Below, in pieces: positions 13,301 to 25,727 of a DNA stretch of 64,000 bases. The translations under genes and the position numbers were made by a program. The notes under the pieces were generated by a model that ran no database searches, was not told the origin of the DNA, and saw only the letters and a program-made list of their open reading frames with translations. Source of the stretch: Bugulina stolonifera (Eukaryota; Bryozoa; Gymnolaemata; Cheilostomatida; Bugulidae); assembly GCA_935421135.1 (NCBI GenBank), contig OW285197.1:7872223-7936222 (forward strand), read 5' to 3'. The stretch's first letter is position 1. Each line of letters begins with the position of its first letter.

Positions 13301-16300
13301 CTTGACAACTAATACTTATCATCTCTTAGTATAATATAACAGGTGGATCACCTGACATAACCCATCGCAGACACAATATGTTCTACTACGAGTATATTCT
13401 AAATGCTATAATCTATAGGGAGACTTGGATAGGTATAACTGTCTAACACATAGCTGTAAGGATTTAGTGTTGTTATCAGGTTATGCGATTGTACCACCAC
13501 CATCTGTGCTAACACGAGGTAGAGGAGGTGGTGGAGATGGAGAAATGTACCTACCAGCACCGCCGCAATACTATGCCCAGCATCCAGGGTATCATCCTGC
13601 ATATTATAGCAACAGACATTCATATCACAGTATGCAGCCAGCCCATGTGCAGTAAGTTAAATCTAGTGTGGCATAGTGTGTTTTAATGTAGTGCTTGTAT
13701 ATTGCAACGGCATAGTGTTTCATTTTCAGTGCATGTGTGTATCAACAATCATACTGTTCCCTTCAGGGATTTTCATCAGCTAGCCCTAGATCCCATGAGG
13801 AAAGAAGAACAATACAACATGGGGACAGGAAGACAGTACCCTCACCAGGGCTATGTTCAGGACTTTGGTCAAGTGTCATATGAAGCCTTGCAGTCACAAG
13901 ACCCTCAGGAACAGCTGTACGAGTATCAGAATGTACCCAGCACCTCGTACGTATGCAGACAAGCACATGGTGTACTTGTCATATTGCATACAAGCACCTG
14001 ATGCATCTGTCATATTGTATACTAGCACCTTATCCACCTGTCAAAGTGCTTTCTCTACCTAGCCTATTTACTTGAACAAAATATTTGCTATTTGCATTTT
14101 GACATGATAAACAATTTCAAACATAAGCCCGATTAATACTGGGCCATTGCTAATATTCAAAGTGCCGAACCCCTAAAAGTGTAGTCCATGGAAACAAAGG
14201 GTCGGTAGGATGTATATGTATAACAGCACATGCATACCGTTTCAGTGATAGGAACTGGAATACCTGCGTATTAATACTCTATATTGTGTTAATACTCTAT
14301 GTTATGTAGTTCCTCACAGCAGACTCTAGCGACACTGAAGAGACGGAGAGATGAACTTCTAGACAAGATTCAGTCCAATCAAAAACCAGTAGAGATTCCC
14401 CAAGATGCTATAAAGGTAGCTATTCGTAACTTATAACTTATATTTCGTTTGTAGTATAAATAGTGGTATCAGTGAAGTACAGATTTGATTGTTCTTAGGT
14501 TGATGGAGAATCTATGAAAATTGTCAATTATCATCTTTCAGTCTTTGTATGAAATCATATTTATAGTAAAGAGGCTTTTCATGCAATTTCTAGACTTCTT
14601 TCTTAACTCCGTCAGTGAATCTTGTTACTAGATACAGGTAACAATCTTGTTATGCAGGTAACTTATTTGACAATCTGCTATATTTAGACTGAGATCTCCA
14701 GAGACAGGGTGGAGGACTTGGCGCATAGCTTAGCAGTTTCAATGAACGCAGGCTCTCAGCAGGCGAACCTTCAGGCTACGCTTGTTAACAGCATGCTTTC
14801 ATCAGGTTAGTTTATGCTGGAGTTATCTCCTTCTGTCTCAGCATTCTATACTTATTATCAATGTTATCTACATTACTTATCTGCACCATGTTCTTATGAT
14901 CGAGAGTTATCTACTCCTGCCATAATTTACTTCTAATCGTAAATAAATACAAAAAAACAACTCCGAATAATTAGATGGACGCTGTGTAGTAAAAAATGAC
15001 CAATGCTTATGCATTGGGTCTCTTTGTGCTTTCACTCTTTCAAGGGAAGACAACTAGGAACATCTGTTAAAGATCCTAAAGTGCCCATTTCAGTGTATTC
15101 TTATTATCTAGAGTTATCTGCTCCTGTTACTTGCTTTAGGTGATAAGCTAACGTCAGCCTCATTTCCTGCCAGTTCAATTGCAGCTTCCAGAGAGTATGA
15201 CAGAGATGTTGACGTCAGGTATGTAGTTGTGGTTGTATACTGTCTTGCTCTCTCACTGTCACTGTGGAATAAACTGACATTCTATACCGGTATATATGTT
15301 TAATCCTTCTACTTGCTGTTAAGTCATGATACTGGTAGTTATTGTAGTGTTAATGTAGGCGACGTTTTATGGTAAATAATAGTATAAGTCACATTTATTG
15401 TGACGGGTCTTCTCTGATCATTACAGCAGAATGATTGTTGAAATATAAGGAAAACCATAATGATAAAATATTTTATATTAAATATAAAATTATTTTTTGC
15501 TAGTTATTATTGTAACGTTGCCTATGCTAAAGGACTATGCATACGGCGAAACACCTTTCACGTACAATATTAATTCCACTGGAAATACCAGTCATTTGAA
15601 TACAGCGCTTGTACATATTTGTAGTGAGTCACAATGGATGACTGCCTCAGTTCCAAACTGTGCTGCAGCTGACTACGATTATGATAGCCTTAGCTTCACT
15701 AAACCTTCACTAGGCCGAATGGAGAGTCGGGAGTTCAGCTCGACCTCTACTCTGGCATTCAGTGATTGTGCTGAAGCTGATGACAGTCCTGTTTGGACAT
15801 CATTGAGTGGTCTGACCTCTAGTGTAGGCAGCATAATGCAAGGTAAGGGGAAGAGTAAAACCTTTCCAAATCTTGTTGAGCTAAATTCACAATGCCTCTC
15901 TTATGATTATATACGAGTATACTAATAACTGTATAACGTACAGTTAAACCAATTCTACCATAGTCATGATTTTACTTAGCCAGTTTGTCAATCTATTCCT
16001 TATTCACTTGTCGTGTCAAATACATTCTGGGCCAACAAACTGATGTGATAGTTACACTACGTCACGTATATAAACCGATGTGACTGTTACACTACGTCAT
16101 GCATATAAACTGATGTGACGGTTACACTACGTCATGTATATAAACTGATGTGATGGTTACACTACGTCATGTATATAAACTGATGTGATGGTTACACTAC
16201 GTCATGTATATAAACTGATGTGACGCTTACACTACGTCATGTATATAAACGAAAGGACTGATAGTACTGAAAGTTGGCTAAGCTAATGTTCTGGATTTGT

Positions 16301-19300
16301 AGACCAGTCAGCTCCCTGGATGAAGATGAAGAGATCGCATTCTGATGTGGAGGACGTGTCGTCTGCTTCCTCATTGGCTGCTTCTTCTCGTGCGTATAGC
16401 AGATCTTTCTCCTGCATAGCTTCTGCCAGGTATGTATTTATAGTGAGGTGCTGCAAGGTGCTTCAAAGTGATGCAAGGCACTGCTATCCGCTTATTTTAG
16501 CTGAATTGCACTATCCTAGTGTGTTTATATTTTGTCAACATCATTTACTGTTTCTAGTCTTATTTCATTTGATTGTAGTGGTGGGATTGTGGTGCCGTGG
16601 AATGATGGCTCGTATATATCTAAATATGGACCAATATCTAGGGCGAAGGGAGACATGGTGAACAGCAGAGGAGAACCGATGCTATCTAGCCATGAGTTGG
16701 ATCGGGTCGGGTGAGTCATACAGTGCTGTGATTCATACGATGCTGTGAGTCATACCGTGCTGTGAGTCATACAGTGCTGTGAGTCATACAACGCTGCGAG
16801 TCATACAGTTCTGTGAGTCATACAGTGCTGTGAGTTATATGATTCTAGGAGTCATGCAGTGCTGTGCTTCATACAGTATTGTGAGTCATACAGTTCTGTG
16901 AGTCATACAGTGCTGTAAGTAGCTAGTCCATCTTTGTACAACTTGCTAATTCTCAATGCCATTCATGCTTTCTCTAATGGTACCCGTCTTACGTTGACGC
17001 AGATAGAAATCCGCAAGTGTATCATTTGGAGGTTGTTATATAACTTCTCGTTGAAGCCATTGCGCACTTGTATGGTGGCACATGTAGAGAGTTTGAAGTG
17101 CCACATGTAGGTCCAAATGTTACTAATATCGATCTGGATGTAGTGGAAGCTACATGTACAGTCAGGCTGTAGAAGTGGGAAAATTGACATAATTATGCTT
17201 ATTTAATCATTGATGCTGCTGTGTGCATTCTCTCTCAACTAGAATTAGGGTGTTACTGTGAGTGGGCGTGTCTCAGCTGCACCTTGTATTTCAGAGGTGA
17301 TCAGCAGGAACTGTGTGGTTCTGCAGTACACACTCAACACCTCTCCACTGGTCTGGATACAGAGATGAAGGCCATGTTACCTATACAAGTTCATTCCAGG
17401 GTAAGACTTCCTCTTTTTCTATTCCACGCAGTAAGTATGCTAGTTCACCGTTAATAAATCTTATGACACAGTATTCGTTAATTTACTTACTTGGTTGTAC
17501 CTTGTGGGTTTGTGATCCAATAACTTTCCTACTCACTTTATGTGGCTTATGTAACTTCAACTGAGGTACTGGGCTGCAGGAATGATATAAATTCATCCAC
17601 TAATAAATTGTTAGTTGTCAACACCTTTGTCCAGAAAATTAAACAATAATATGAGGGACTGAATTAGTTTGAAATATTTGCAATATTATAATGCTATATT
17701 CTAACATATTTACATCCACAATGTCCTAAGCTTATCACTGTATTGACTGTCAATTCTCAGCTTACAGATGGCAAGACCACTCCGACTGCACTGCACTGTT
17801 AACATTCCAATGTTGTTTATGAGAGACTCTTGACAGTCTATGTTAAAGCTGTTGTGCCTGATGACACTTACAATATATAAAAACCTTCCAATTGGATCTG
17901 TTCCTCACTCTAGTAGTTTACTCCCCCCTCAGTTACTTTATTGGTTTTGTAGAACTCTTCAACGTTACCTGTCACAGCAGTTACTCCTATTCAAAGACCT
18001 ATTCCATGTGCTAGTCAGGCACAGAGCAAGTTTAAAGCTCTACCAAACTATGAACATGGATTCACAGTCACAAGGTAAACTAACTGTAACTCTACCGTTA
18101 TGGTATCACACCACCACTTCGCCATATTAGTACTATGACATCATACTAGTACTATGACATCATGCTAGTACTATGACATCATACTAGTACTATGACATCA
18201 TTTCCTGGTTATGCAGTGCTGACACAGAAGGAGCCTCCTCAACTACAGAATCTGTACAGCTCAAAGAGGAACTTAAGATTATTGGGCAGAGAATAGATGA
18301 AGTAGAGGCTCAGGTGGCCTGTGATGAGCTCACCGATGTAGAGAGAAATATTAGGCGTATAGAGTTGGCTAGCAACCCTTCTCTTCCGGTCAGTCAACAA
18401 TTTCTATTTTGTTATTACTCTTAGAGAAGAGTTGCACTATGAATAGTGATTTGTTGTAATTGTGGTAGAAAGTGTTCACTATTCACAATTGGCGTCAACA
18501 GTAGCTAGGGTAATCCGAATTTTAAACTAAAGTAACAGCGTTTCATTACCAAGACTAGTAGTCCATCAGCCAAGCAGCAAAATTATGACTTTTCGCTCCT
18601 GACCTCTCCAATCTACACAATTTTTTGTGTACAGATAGATTAAAATATGGGCAATTCAAATCCACTTACTAACCCCTCGAAATCACTTGACAAAGGGGTG
18701 AAAATTTAATTTTTTCGAAATTTTTAATATTAGAGTTGTCTGCTCCTTACTTGCTGTTAGAAAATATTAGAATCCCCCTACGCCAACTTTCATTGGTCAG
18801 TTGCATGCACTTCCTGTCATTTTGATAAATTATCTAAGAAAGTGAGTAGCAGGAAACCTACTGGATACAAGATTTGGCAACTTTTGTAGCAAATGTGTAA
18901 TGATAAATTCATTCAGTTCTCCATGTTGGTTATCTTGAGAGTTAAATGGAGCATCCAAAGACCGACAAACTGTTCTCTAAATAAATATTGACATAGATAT
19001 TCATTGAATTATGGAAACAGACAGCTAGACATTAGACAAGGAGTTAGTTTGAGCTGAGAGTAGAGTTAACTCACTCTGACTCTAGGGTTCACAACACATA
19101 ATAGTGGTCTATCATGAGAATCACTAGTAACCAAAGGCTAAATATGACATCAGTTTCTCTGGAAAAGGTATGTGACTGACTAGGAGAAAGATTATATTCA
19201 ATAATTATAGTAATAGTTAGTAGCTAGTTGGTTGAAAAATTTGAACTTCATTTTGTGACATGGATAAAAATTTAAGTTTACCTAATTTAATTATTTATGG

Positions 19301-20554
19301 CAATTACTTTTTAGTGGAAACATGTATTTATCCATAATTATAATTAATAATAATTATCATTTCATAAAATTCTTATTGCTTATTCCATTGCCATGTGAAT
19401 TATGCTCATACCTCGTCACAAATCTGTTATAATTACTCAATATAATATTTTTATAATAATATAATTAAATGTGATGAAGTTGATCGCAATCAGCAAAATT
19501 TTTTGCATGATCTTGATCCACAAGAAATTTATAAAATAGCCTAAATGTAGTTTTAAATACACATGTATAATTATTTGTTATGGTTATAGACATGTATACA
19601 AAATTATACTAAATGTAGTCTTGTATTGTGCTATTCTGTTATTATCATTATGTTGTAGTGTAGCAAGACTGCTATAGTAGGCCTATGTTTTACCTAGCAA
19701 TGCAATATGGATTTCAATTTCATTTTGATTTTAATGTATATAATAAAGGGTAATGTTCAAGTAGTCTAATCTAGGTTGTAGTTATGTTCCATGTTTACTA
19801 GATATTTTCTGAAGGAGACTAGCATTAAAACTGTGGCATTAATTTCACGGCGAAGGCTGCAGTTATGTTTGCCCTTCTGTTATTTCACATGCACACAGCC
19901 CTTCCACTCCTATTATTGTTCTACAAATATTTTTCCATCTGCACCCTAGAATAATTCTTTGTTTCTGGACCAGCACATTTATATTTTATTACCTACAGTT
20001 GTAAAACCCTTGCTGTTTTAAGTACAAGTTGCATTGCTGAAAAGAAGCCTTGAAGATGTGATTGGTGGGTGATAAGGCATGCGTATCCGTACCAACGTTA
20101 CAAGATATACACAGCAAGCATGCGGACAGACCTTGCCTTAGTAGGTATGTTCGTACTGCCGATGCAAGGGGCTATATCAGAAAATATTTTTGATGGATGA
20201 TATATACATGTAAGAATTCCTTGAAGCAGAACTCTTCACTTTTCTCCCTTATGTTCAAACATGCATAAATTTAAATTATGAGCTCGTGTACATACGCTTA
20301 CATTATGAAGGGTGAAAAAAGATCTAATTTGTTGTTTAGCAAGTCATACTCTTGAGAACATCTTTTAAAAAAATTAGATGAGTTTGTGTATTTTTGTCTT
20401 TTGCTAGGGCGGACTGGCTAGAAACAATGTTGCCGTGTTACTACCTCAACTAAATTACGATCAACCTCAGCAGCATACAGTACCATCGACGGTGATGATG
20501 ACAGCTATGATGGTGATTCTTGAAGGACGCAGAGCTATCATTGAAGTAGGCTAG
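7307..20554 (+). CDS. RC3H: Roquin (RC3H) family RNA-binding RING protein, 25 exons
   Basis: Exons: 7307-7408, 7789-7934, 8162-8325, 8586-8699, 9044-9181, 9629-9744, 9873-9932, 10187-10357, 10517-10676, 11385-11524, 11797-11926, 12155-12358, 12814-12987, 13480-13651, 13767-13946, 14310-14415, 14688-14805, 15140-15218, 15625-15842, 16303-16429, 16558-16710, 17295-17400, 17953-18074, 18217-18388, 20408-20554. All phases agree and total 3519 nt (1172 aa), close to vertebrate Roquins. The RING finger starts at Cys12. The ROQ domain (about 145-335) retains the counterparts of mouse Lys220, Lys239 and Arg260 (here K244, K263, R284; mouse numbering from memory) and of Met199 (M223). The CCCH finger is C441-x8-C-x5-C-x3-H460. 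A Pro/Gln/Tyr-rich region and a final helical segment (exon 24) follow. Roquins bind stem-loops in mRNA 3' UTRs and recruit deadenylases. The starts of exons 2, 3 and 19 are the least certain. Confidence 0.93.
8443..8485. repeat. Intronic 19-bp stem-loop in Roquin intron 3
   Basis: Arms at 8443-8461 and 8467-8485 are perfect reverse complements (AGTACAAAAGATATTATAA) around a 5-nt loop. Probably a small foldback remnant. Confidence 0.7.
10671..10875 (+). repeat. 36-bp minisatellite spanning the Roquin exon 9 donor
   Basis: About six 36-bp units carry on in the exon 9 reading frame, each encoding a 12-aa variant of [12 protein letters not shown]. Units contain either TG or AG followed by GTGAGT/GTAAGT, giving good donors at 10677, 10749, 10785 and 10821, all in the same phase; two units have GGGGAG and lack the donor. 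Each unit also has a TCTACAG or CTGCAG acceptor-like motif. The coding frame stays open to 10978. Confidence 0.85.
11228..11370. repeat. TACTGTA-type simple repeat in Roquin intron 9
   Basis: A stretch of repeated TACTGTATTACTG-like units lies just before exon 10. Its irregular unit length indicates simple-sequence drift. Confidence 0.6.
13028..13142. repeat. GTAACATGTAGCAC-type short tandem repeat in Roquin intron 13
   Basis: Degenerate units of about 10-15 bp built on AACATGTA and CACGTAAC repeat across the stretch. No coding role. Confidence 0.7.
16037..16250. repeat. 35-bp minisatellite in Roquin intron 19
   Basis: Six tandem units beginning AAACTGATGTGAYGGTTACA and ending CGTCATGTATAT, with only a few substitutions between units. 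Confidence 0.85.
16711..16918. repeat. 19-bp minisatellite starting at the Roquin exon 21 donor
   Basis: Units of GTGAGTCATACAGTGCTGT begin exactly at the GTGAGT donor of exon 21 and repeat about ten times. Most copies keep the GTGAGT hexamer, so many decoy donors follow the real one. Confidence 0.8.
18127..18204. repeat. 19-bp tandem repeat in Roquin intron 23
   Basis: About four copies of ACTATGACATCATACTAGT, ending only a few bases before the exon 24 acceptor (18216). Confidence 0.8.
18530..18660 (-). repeat. Dispersed repeat in Roquin intron 24, inverted copy of 22250-22365
   Basis: The block reading ACTAGTAGTCCATCAGCCAA..., then CTCCTGACCTCTCCAATCTA, is the approximate reverse complement of the sequence near 22250-22365. 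Intron 24 (18389-20407) is the longest in the gene and otherwise shows no exon. Confidence 0.6.
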
Positions 20555-21837
20555 TATAGGTATTTCAAATGCTATCAACCAAACGAAATCAAGTACCACA
20601 TGGCCACTGAACACCCGAAGACTAAACTATTAATAGTACTGAACAAAACGGTACCACAATTGCTGTATAACCTTGTATTCCTAGTGTGCAGTATGACACT
20701 CCATATACCTAGTGAAACAAAGTTTCAAATTATTAATCGTTATTTGTATTCGAAGAAGTTACCCTAATCATCTACCTGAGCACAGAAAATCTGTCAATGC
20801 ACTTGGATTTACACGTTTCATAACTAGTGGTGGGACAAGTCACCTTTCCCCACCATGTAAGTTGTTACTGAAGATTCGTGCTACCCATGCCGATTATGTT
20901 GCTGCAATTTGTACAAGAGTCTATAAACTGAGGATGGAAGTACCTCGCCCTGGATGAGGGGTATTAGATCTCACCTACAAAGTTATTTAGTGGTGAAACT
21001 ATTTAAACTGACATGTTACATACTGTCTGTTGCTCCTGTAAGAAGACCAAATATGCAAGTACACAGTACCAGATGATATATAGATACTTGTATGCCTGTA
21101 TATTAATTGTAAGTTTAGCCTAAATTCTAATTTGTAAATTTATATGCATGTCATATTTTGTGCCTGTGTTAGGTTGTCTGTATCTTACTGAATCAAATTA
21201 TAACTAATTTTTTAGTTTCATGGTACAGCACATGTTCCTTCGAACTCACTCTATTAGCTCTAGTTCTTATTGTCCCTGCAAGTGGGTAATATACGTAGAG
21301 GTCATGTCATGTTATGGGTTTTTGCATATATTTTATGCTTAGTCACTAAATAAAATATACTAACTAACCTGTATCTTTAATTGTAATAAAGTACATCAAT
21401 ATTATCTTACAATCGCTGGGCTGATGTTGAAACTACATTACAAGATACACTAATGGCTCATAAGTTCTCAAGTAGATACAGTAGAACAGCACTAGAGTAT
21501 ACTTGGAAGGTCAGCAAATAACAGTAAATGTTTATCAAATTCTAAAATTTTCTTGAGTGATTATTTTACGTGTTATTTCCACTGTAACAAAAGAGACGTT
21601 GCTCTCCGTAGAAAGTCTGCGCAGGTTATCATGTTATTATGCACAGATTATTGCACTGAATGTAGTAACAGCATCCTTAAATACGAAGAAGGTCATTGTC
21701 AAACTATTCTAGAATCATAAAATTGGGGCCTTGTTTATGATAACACCAAAAATCTCTGCAGTTTGTGAAAATTTCAATGATTTGCTGTTTTTTAGGAATT
21801 ATGCCCCTCTGTAACGAAGGAATTTATATATTAATCA
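20555..21837. other. Roquin 3' flank and probable 3' UTR
   Basis: AATAAA occurs at 21349-21354, with a second AATAAA near 21385, so one of these may end the Roquin transcript. An 81-codon ORF at 20712-20957 has no recognisable domain. Confidence 0.45.
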
Positions 21838-22365
21838 CATAAAGCTTTTGGGCTGACACTCATGAAATTTGGTATGGAGAACCAGACTGCTTGTGGTAGC
21901 ATCATTTTTAAATATGAAGAGCCTGTGCATTATGGATTTGGTGCCAGAGGGTTTTCTATTATGAGGAATTATCCCCTCTGTAACGAAGCAATTTTTCTCT
22001 TCATTATAAAAATTTTGAACTGACACTCATAAAATTTGACACAAAGCATTGGACTGCTTGTGGTAACATTATGTTTAAATATGAAAAGCCCATGCATTGT
22101 GGATTTATTGCCAGAAGATTTGTAAACCGCAAAAAATGGCAAATAATGGCAATTTTCGCTGAGGAGGTGAACTTTGACCTAAAATTTGAGGTCTTCGTCA
22201 ACATATTTCAGAGGGGTAGTTTCCAGAATCATAAAATTCAGGTCTTGTTTACTTTGGAGCCAAAAATTTGTGTAGATTGGAGAGGTCAGGAGCGAACTTC
22301 AAAAACTAAGCCACTTTTTGATGGTTGGCTGATGGACTATAGTACTAGTAACTGGATTTCCCTGG
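21838..22365 (+). repeat. Diverged ~175-bp direct repeats of a dispersed element
   Basis: Two direct units share GACACTCATRAAATTTG, ACTGCTTGTGGTA and a following AAATATGAARAGCC block (about 21840-22010 and 22012-22110). The downstream part (22200-22365) resembles, inverted, the repeat inside Roquin intron 24. The ORFs here are artefacts of the repeat. Confidence 0.6.
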
Positions 22366-25060
22366 CTTGGCTAAGTGCCAGTATGTGGAGACAGCGAATC
22401 CAAAGTCAGTGAATACTAAAGGTCGCTATAATATACTTAGAGTCAGCACACCTTGGTTGAATGTCTGCTCATATGTACCTTCTCTTGGATAGAGAATATC
22501 ACAGAGAGATTGCGTTATCCTAGAAAGAAGCATTCTGTTTACAAAATAGTTTATATTTACATGACTTGTATGCATCGCTATTGCTTGCTTACAGGGAAAT
22601 CTGTATGTAGGAGAGCCAATGACATTCAGTGGCCTCCACAGCATCAGCCAATGAGGATACAGTAAGTTCGAGATGGATAACCAATAAGTTGGTAGCATTC
22701 AATGCCTCAGAAACCTGGTCAATGAAGTTACACATATTATTATATAATATACAAACTGTTCAAAGGTGTTTACTTTTTTGTAATACCATAAAACTGGTTG
22801 TTCATATTGGTGAATTCCAGTCACTGTTTTAAGTGTGATACTAAAGTATAATTATGAAAATAATTCTAATTTTTGAAGTATCATGTGATATTACATGTAG
22901 TATAACAACACTGCTATATCACGTGATACTCTATGTATATTATAGTGTAATATAATTCTATGTATTAGTAATAGTACTTTCACATATTATCGTTATTGGT
23001 AATAGTTCCTTATATAATATATACATGTGTATATATATTATAATATAATTATGTTGGTAATAGTGTGTAACTTACATGTATAACATTACTATCATTGATA
23101 ATAGTATAATATTATGTAATTATTAGTGTGCTGTTAATATATTGTTGTATATTGGTCCATTTCGTCCATTGGGTAAATAGGTATGGAAATTTACACTGAT
23201 ATTCGCTATGCCTATTACAACTTCAGTGATTGTTATATCTATATGGTGTATGGTATCATTCAAAATACCCACGTACATGTAACATGTAAATATTAATATT
23301 TTACCTCAATATAAATTATAATATTGCTGCATTCACCAGATTTTCTTGAAACTTTGTTGTGTTTTAAGTATATTTTTGTTAGGTAGTGCAAACTAATGTC
23401 TTTGCCTAGGGGATTATTTTATTCATGTCTATGTGTGTACATGTTAAATTAGTCTGGGCTAATGTAGCATCTAGTCTGTGTTGTAATATTATTGTGATTA
23501 TGCTTATTATATATAATTATATTATATCATATGCTCTATATACACACTATTTTTGATTATGATATGTATGTATTATCACAGTTTATTTTCATATTCATGT
23601 ACTATAAATGTCTAGGTGTTAGAGTTATTTTCCCTAGCAAGTTTTGCGACTCTGTAACTGTGTAAATTCTCCTATAAGGAATAACAAGCAAATAAAGTAA
23701 TATAAATAAGTTATAAAACCATGCTACATGCATTCACTAAATTCCAGCCTTAGGATCAGCAAGTTAGCTTAATTATGAGTGGGATTTTTCAAAAGTACCA
23801 AGTAAATTTGTGACTATGGGGTGGGGGGATAACTTTGCACAATAATCTCTATATTGGCAGATATTTGCAAGATATTTCCTTGACACTTCCACAAATGCTT
23901 AGTAGGATAGGAATCAAACTATTACAGGTAATTGGAAGTTATTCTCTCTCGCATTCCAAGAGAAGACAACTTCTAGTATTATAATTTGATTGCTGATGAC
24001 AGAAGCCCAAAGCTTGAAGTGAGAACATGCATCGTAGGAACTGGGGAATTCATCCAATCATTAGACCTAGTAGTAGGGGTTGGGAATTCCCAGGAATTAA
24101 GTCTGCAGTGATGCTGAAGAGGACCACATAAGCTACATGAAGACCATAAACATTGGCTGGCAGTTCCGATTATATAAGTTTTAAGACTAGCATGAATCTA
24201 AGTTTTCAGGATATTCTTGTTACTCTAGTATTGTGTTGGTCAGCTACTCAGGTGGGGGGGGGGCGTTGTGGGGCCTCTACCCTTTTCCTGGCAACAGGTA
24301 ATGTATATATATGTGTGCCTCAATGTCTCAGTTGACCATTTGCTCTGGCTATCCAGGTAATAGTGGTATAAAGACCACCCAGTAGCAAAAGAATACTGAA
24401 GTAAGTACCACACTGCTTTTACAGTCAACTACCCTGAGCCTAGAGAAACCTGCGATTTTCTAGCACTGCCTCACTCAACAGGGCGGAGCACATTGTCCTA
24501 GGTTAGCTACAGCTTCCATAGGACTGGTCACACAAGAATGATAGCAGGAGTAAAATTTATCCCAAGCTACTATCAATAATGTGAACAAATATTATTAGGG
24601 AGATAATAATGTGCATGTCTCTACTGATTGTCATTGCACTTCTGACAACTTTATACTACTAAACTGATTAACATAGCAGGAAGTTGTCTTCTCCCCAAAC
24701 AGAAATTCCAATTCTTGTTGTCATCGCTAGCTTTTCAATCCCCATGAACCTCCAAGAGCACCAGTGTGTCAATTCAAGGTTGAATGGAGTACTTTTTAAA
24801 ACTAGAGACAAATTAATGTATCATTTGAATATTACCGGATATAAATATAAACTAACAATAATAAAACATCCGATAGTTGTTCCTAGATTGAGTTACTTGT
24901 CAGTGAGCACCCTCCCTGATTTGGGAAAATTTAATACATAGGATACATGCACAATGCATATTCTTGCACGACATTGTATGATAATATTATTGTAAATCAT
25001 TTTCCTATGAAGTACTGTTGTACATGTACAGTGTATAATTTATATTAAACTTGGAAATAT
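22366..25060. other. Long AT-rich intergenic stretch, no gene seen
   Basis: Extensive TA-rich sequence (about 22840-23600) with dinucleotide-like runs, a G homopolymer near 24252, and AGAAGACAACTT-type motifs at about 23962 and, inverted, 24672. No exon with family similarity was found. Confidence 0.6.
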
Positions 25061-25727
25061 TGTAATGGTACGCACAGTCGTCTCCTATACCTGACACTCA
25101 TCATTATGTGTGCTTACATGTATATATCTGCTTGTATTCTACCTTGTGTAACTTCTATATCATTGTGTATACTTGTAAGATTATTACTAAGTCTTTTAGT
25201 GCCTTTTATACCCATGTACAGAGGCCCGACCTCTTAGAATTACTTGATATTCATTTTGTACATGAATTGGATCATTATAAGCAACTTTTGTATAACCCGA
25301 CCTATTTTGAGTCGGGCTTCCGGCGGCCATGTTGTTGCGCAACTTTTGGACGACCCTATGTCGTCTTTTCCGACACTACGTCAGGCGGAAGACCTTATAC
25401 TGTATAAAAGGCATTGTTTCGCTGTTCATAGTCTCAGTCTTCACTTGGCTTTCAATAAAGACACATCTATACTTGATACAGAAACTTTCACTTCCTTTTG
25501 TCAGGTCATTCGCTTAGCGAACCGCCTACTAGGTCGGATCACTCTCTTTCAACGTATAGTCTGAAGGTCAGACTTGGGACCAGATGGGTCGTCTCTGGTA
25601 GTTATTGGACTACTGAGACCGCTCGATCTTTCATGTAATGAGAAGGCCTAGCACCACTCATAGGCACTTCAGTTTTGGGTCGGTAGTCGTCCAAGGACGA
25701 CCGCACGAAATACCAGAAACCATTACA
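25061..25727 (+). mobile_element. Solo LTR, copy 1 (667 bp)
   Basis: It starts TGTAATGG and ends CCATTACA (8-bp inverted termini, TG...CA ends) and is flanked by the 4-bp target-site duplication ATAT (25057-25060 and 25728-25731). Inside are a TATA box (TATAAAAG, 25403-25410) and a polyadenylation signal AATAAA (25454-25459) in the expected LTR order. A homologous copy in opposite orientation is at 44830-45492. No internal retroelement sequence is attached, so this is a recombination-derived solo LTR. The ORFs inside are by-products. Confidence 0.85.

Noticed and set aside
20712..20957. 81-codon ORF after the Roquin stop
   Set aside because: Not in a supported splice frame with Roquin and no domain recognised; probably 3' UTR.
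25244..25564. 106-codon ORF with a similar ORF at 45040-45366
   Set aside because: The similarity is explained by both being copies of the same LTR; it is not a protein-coding family.
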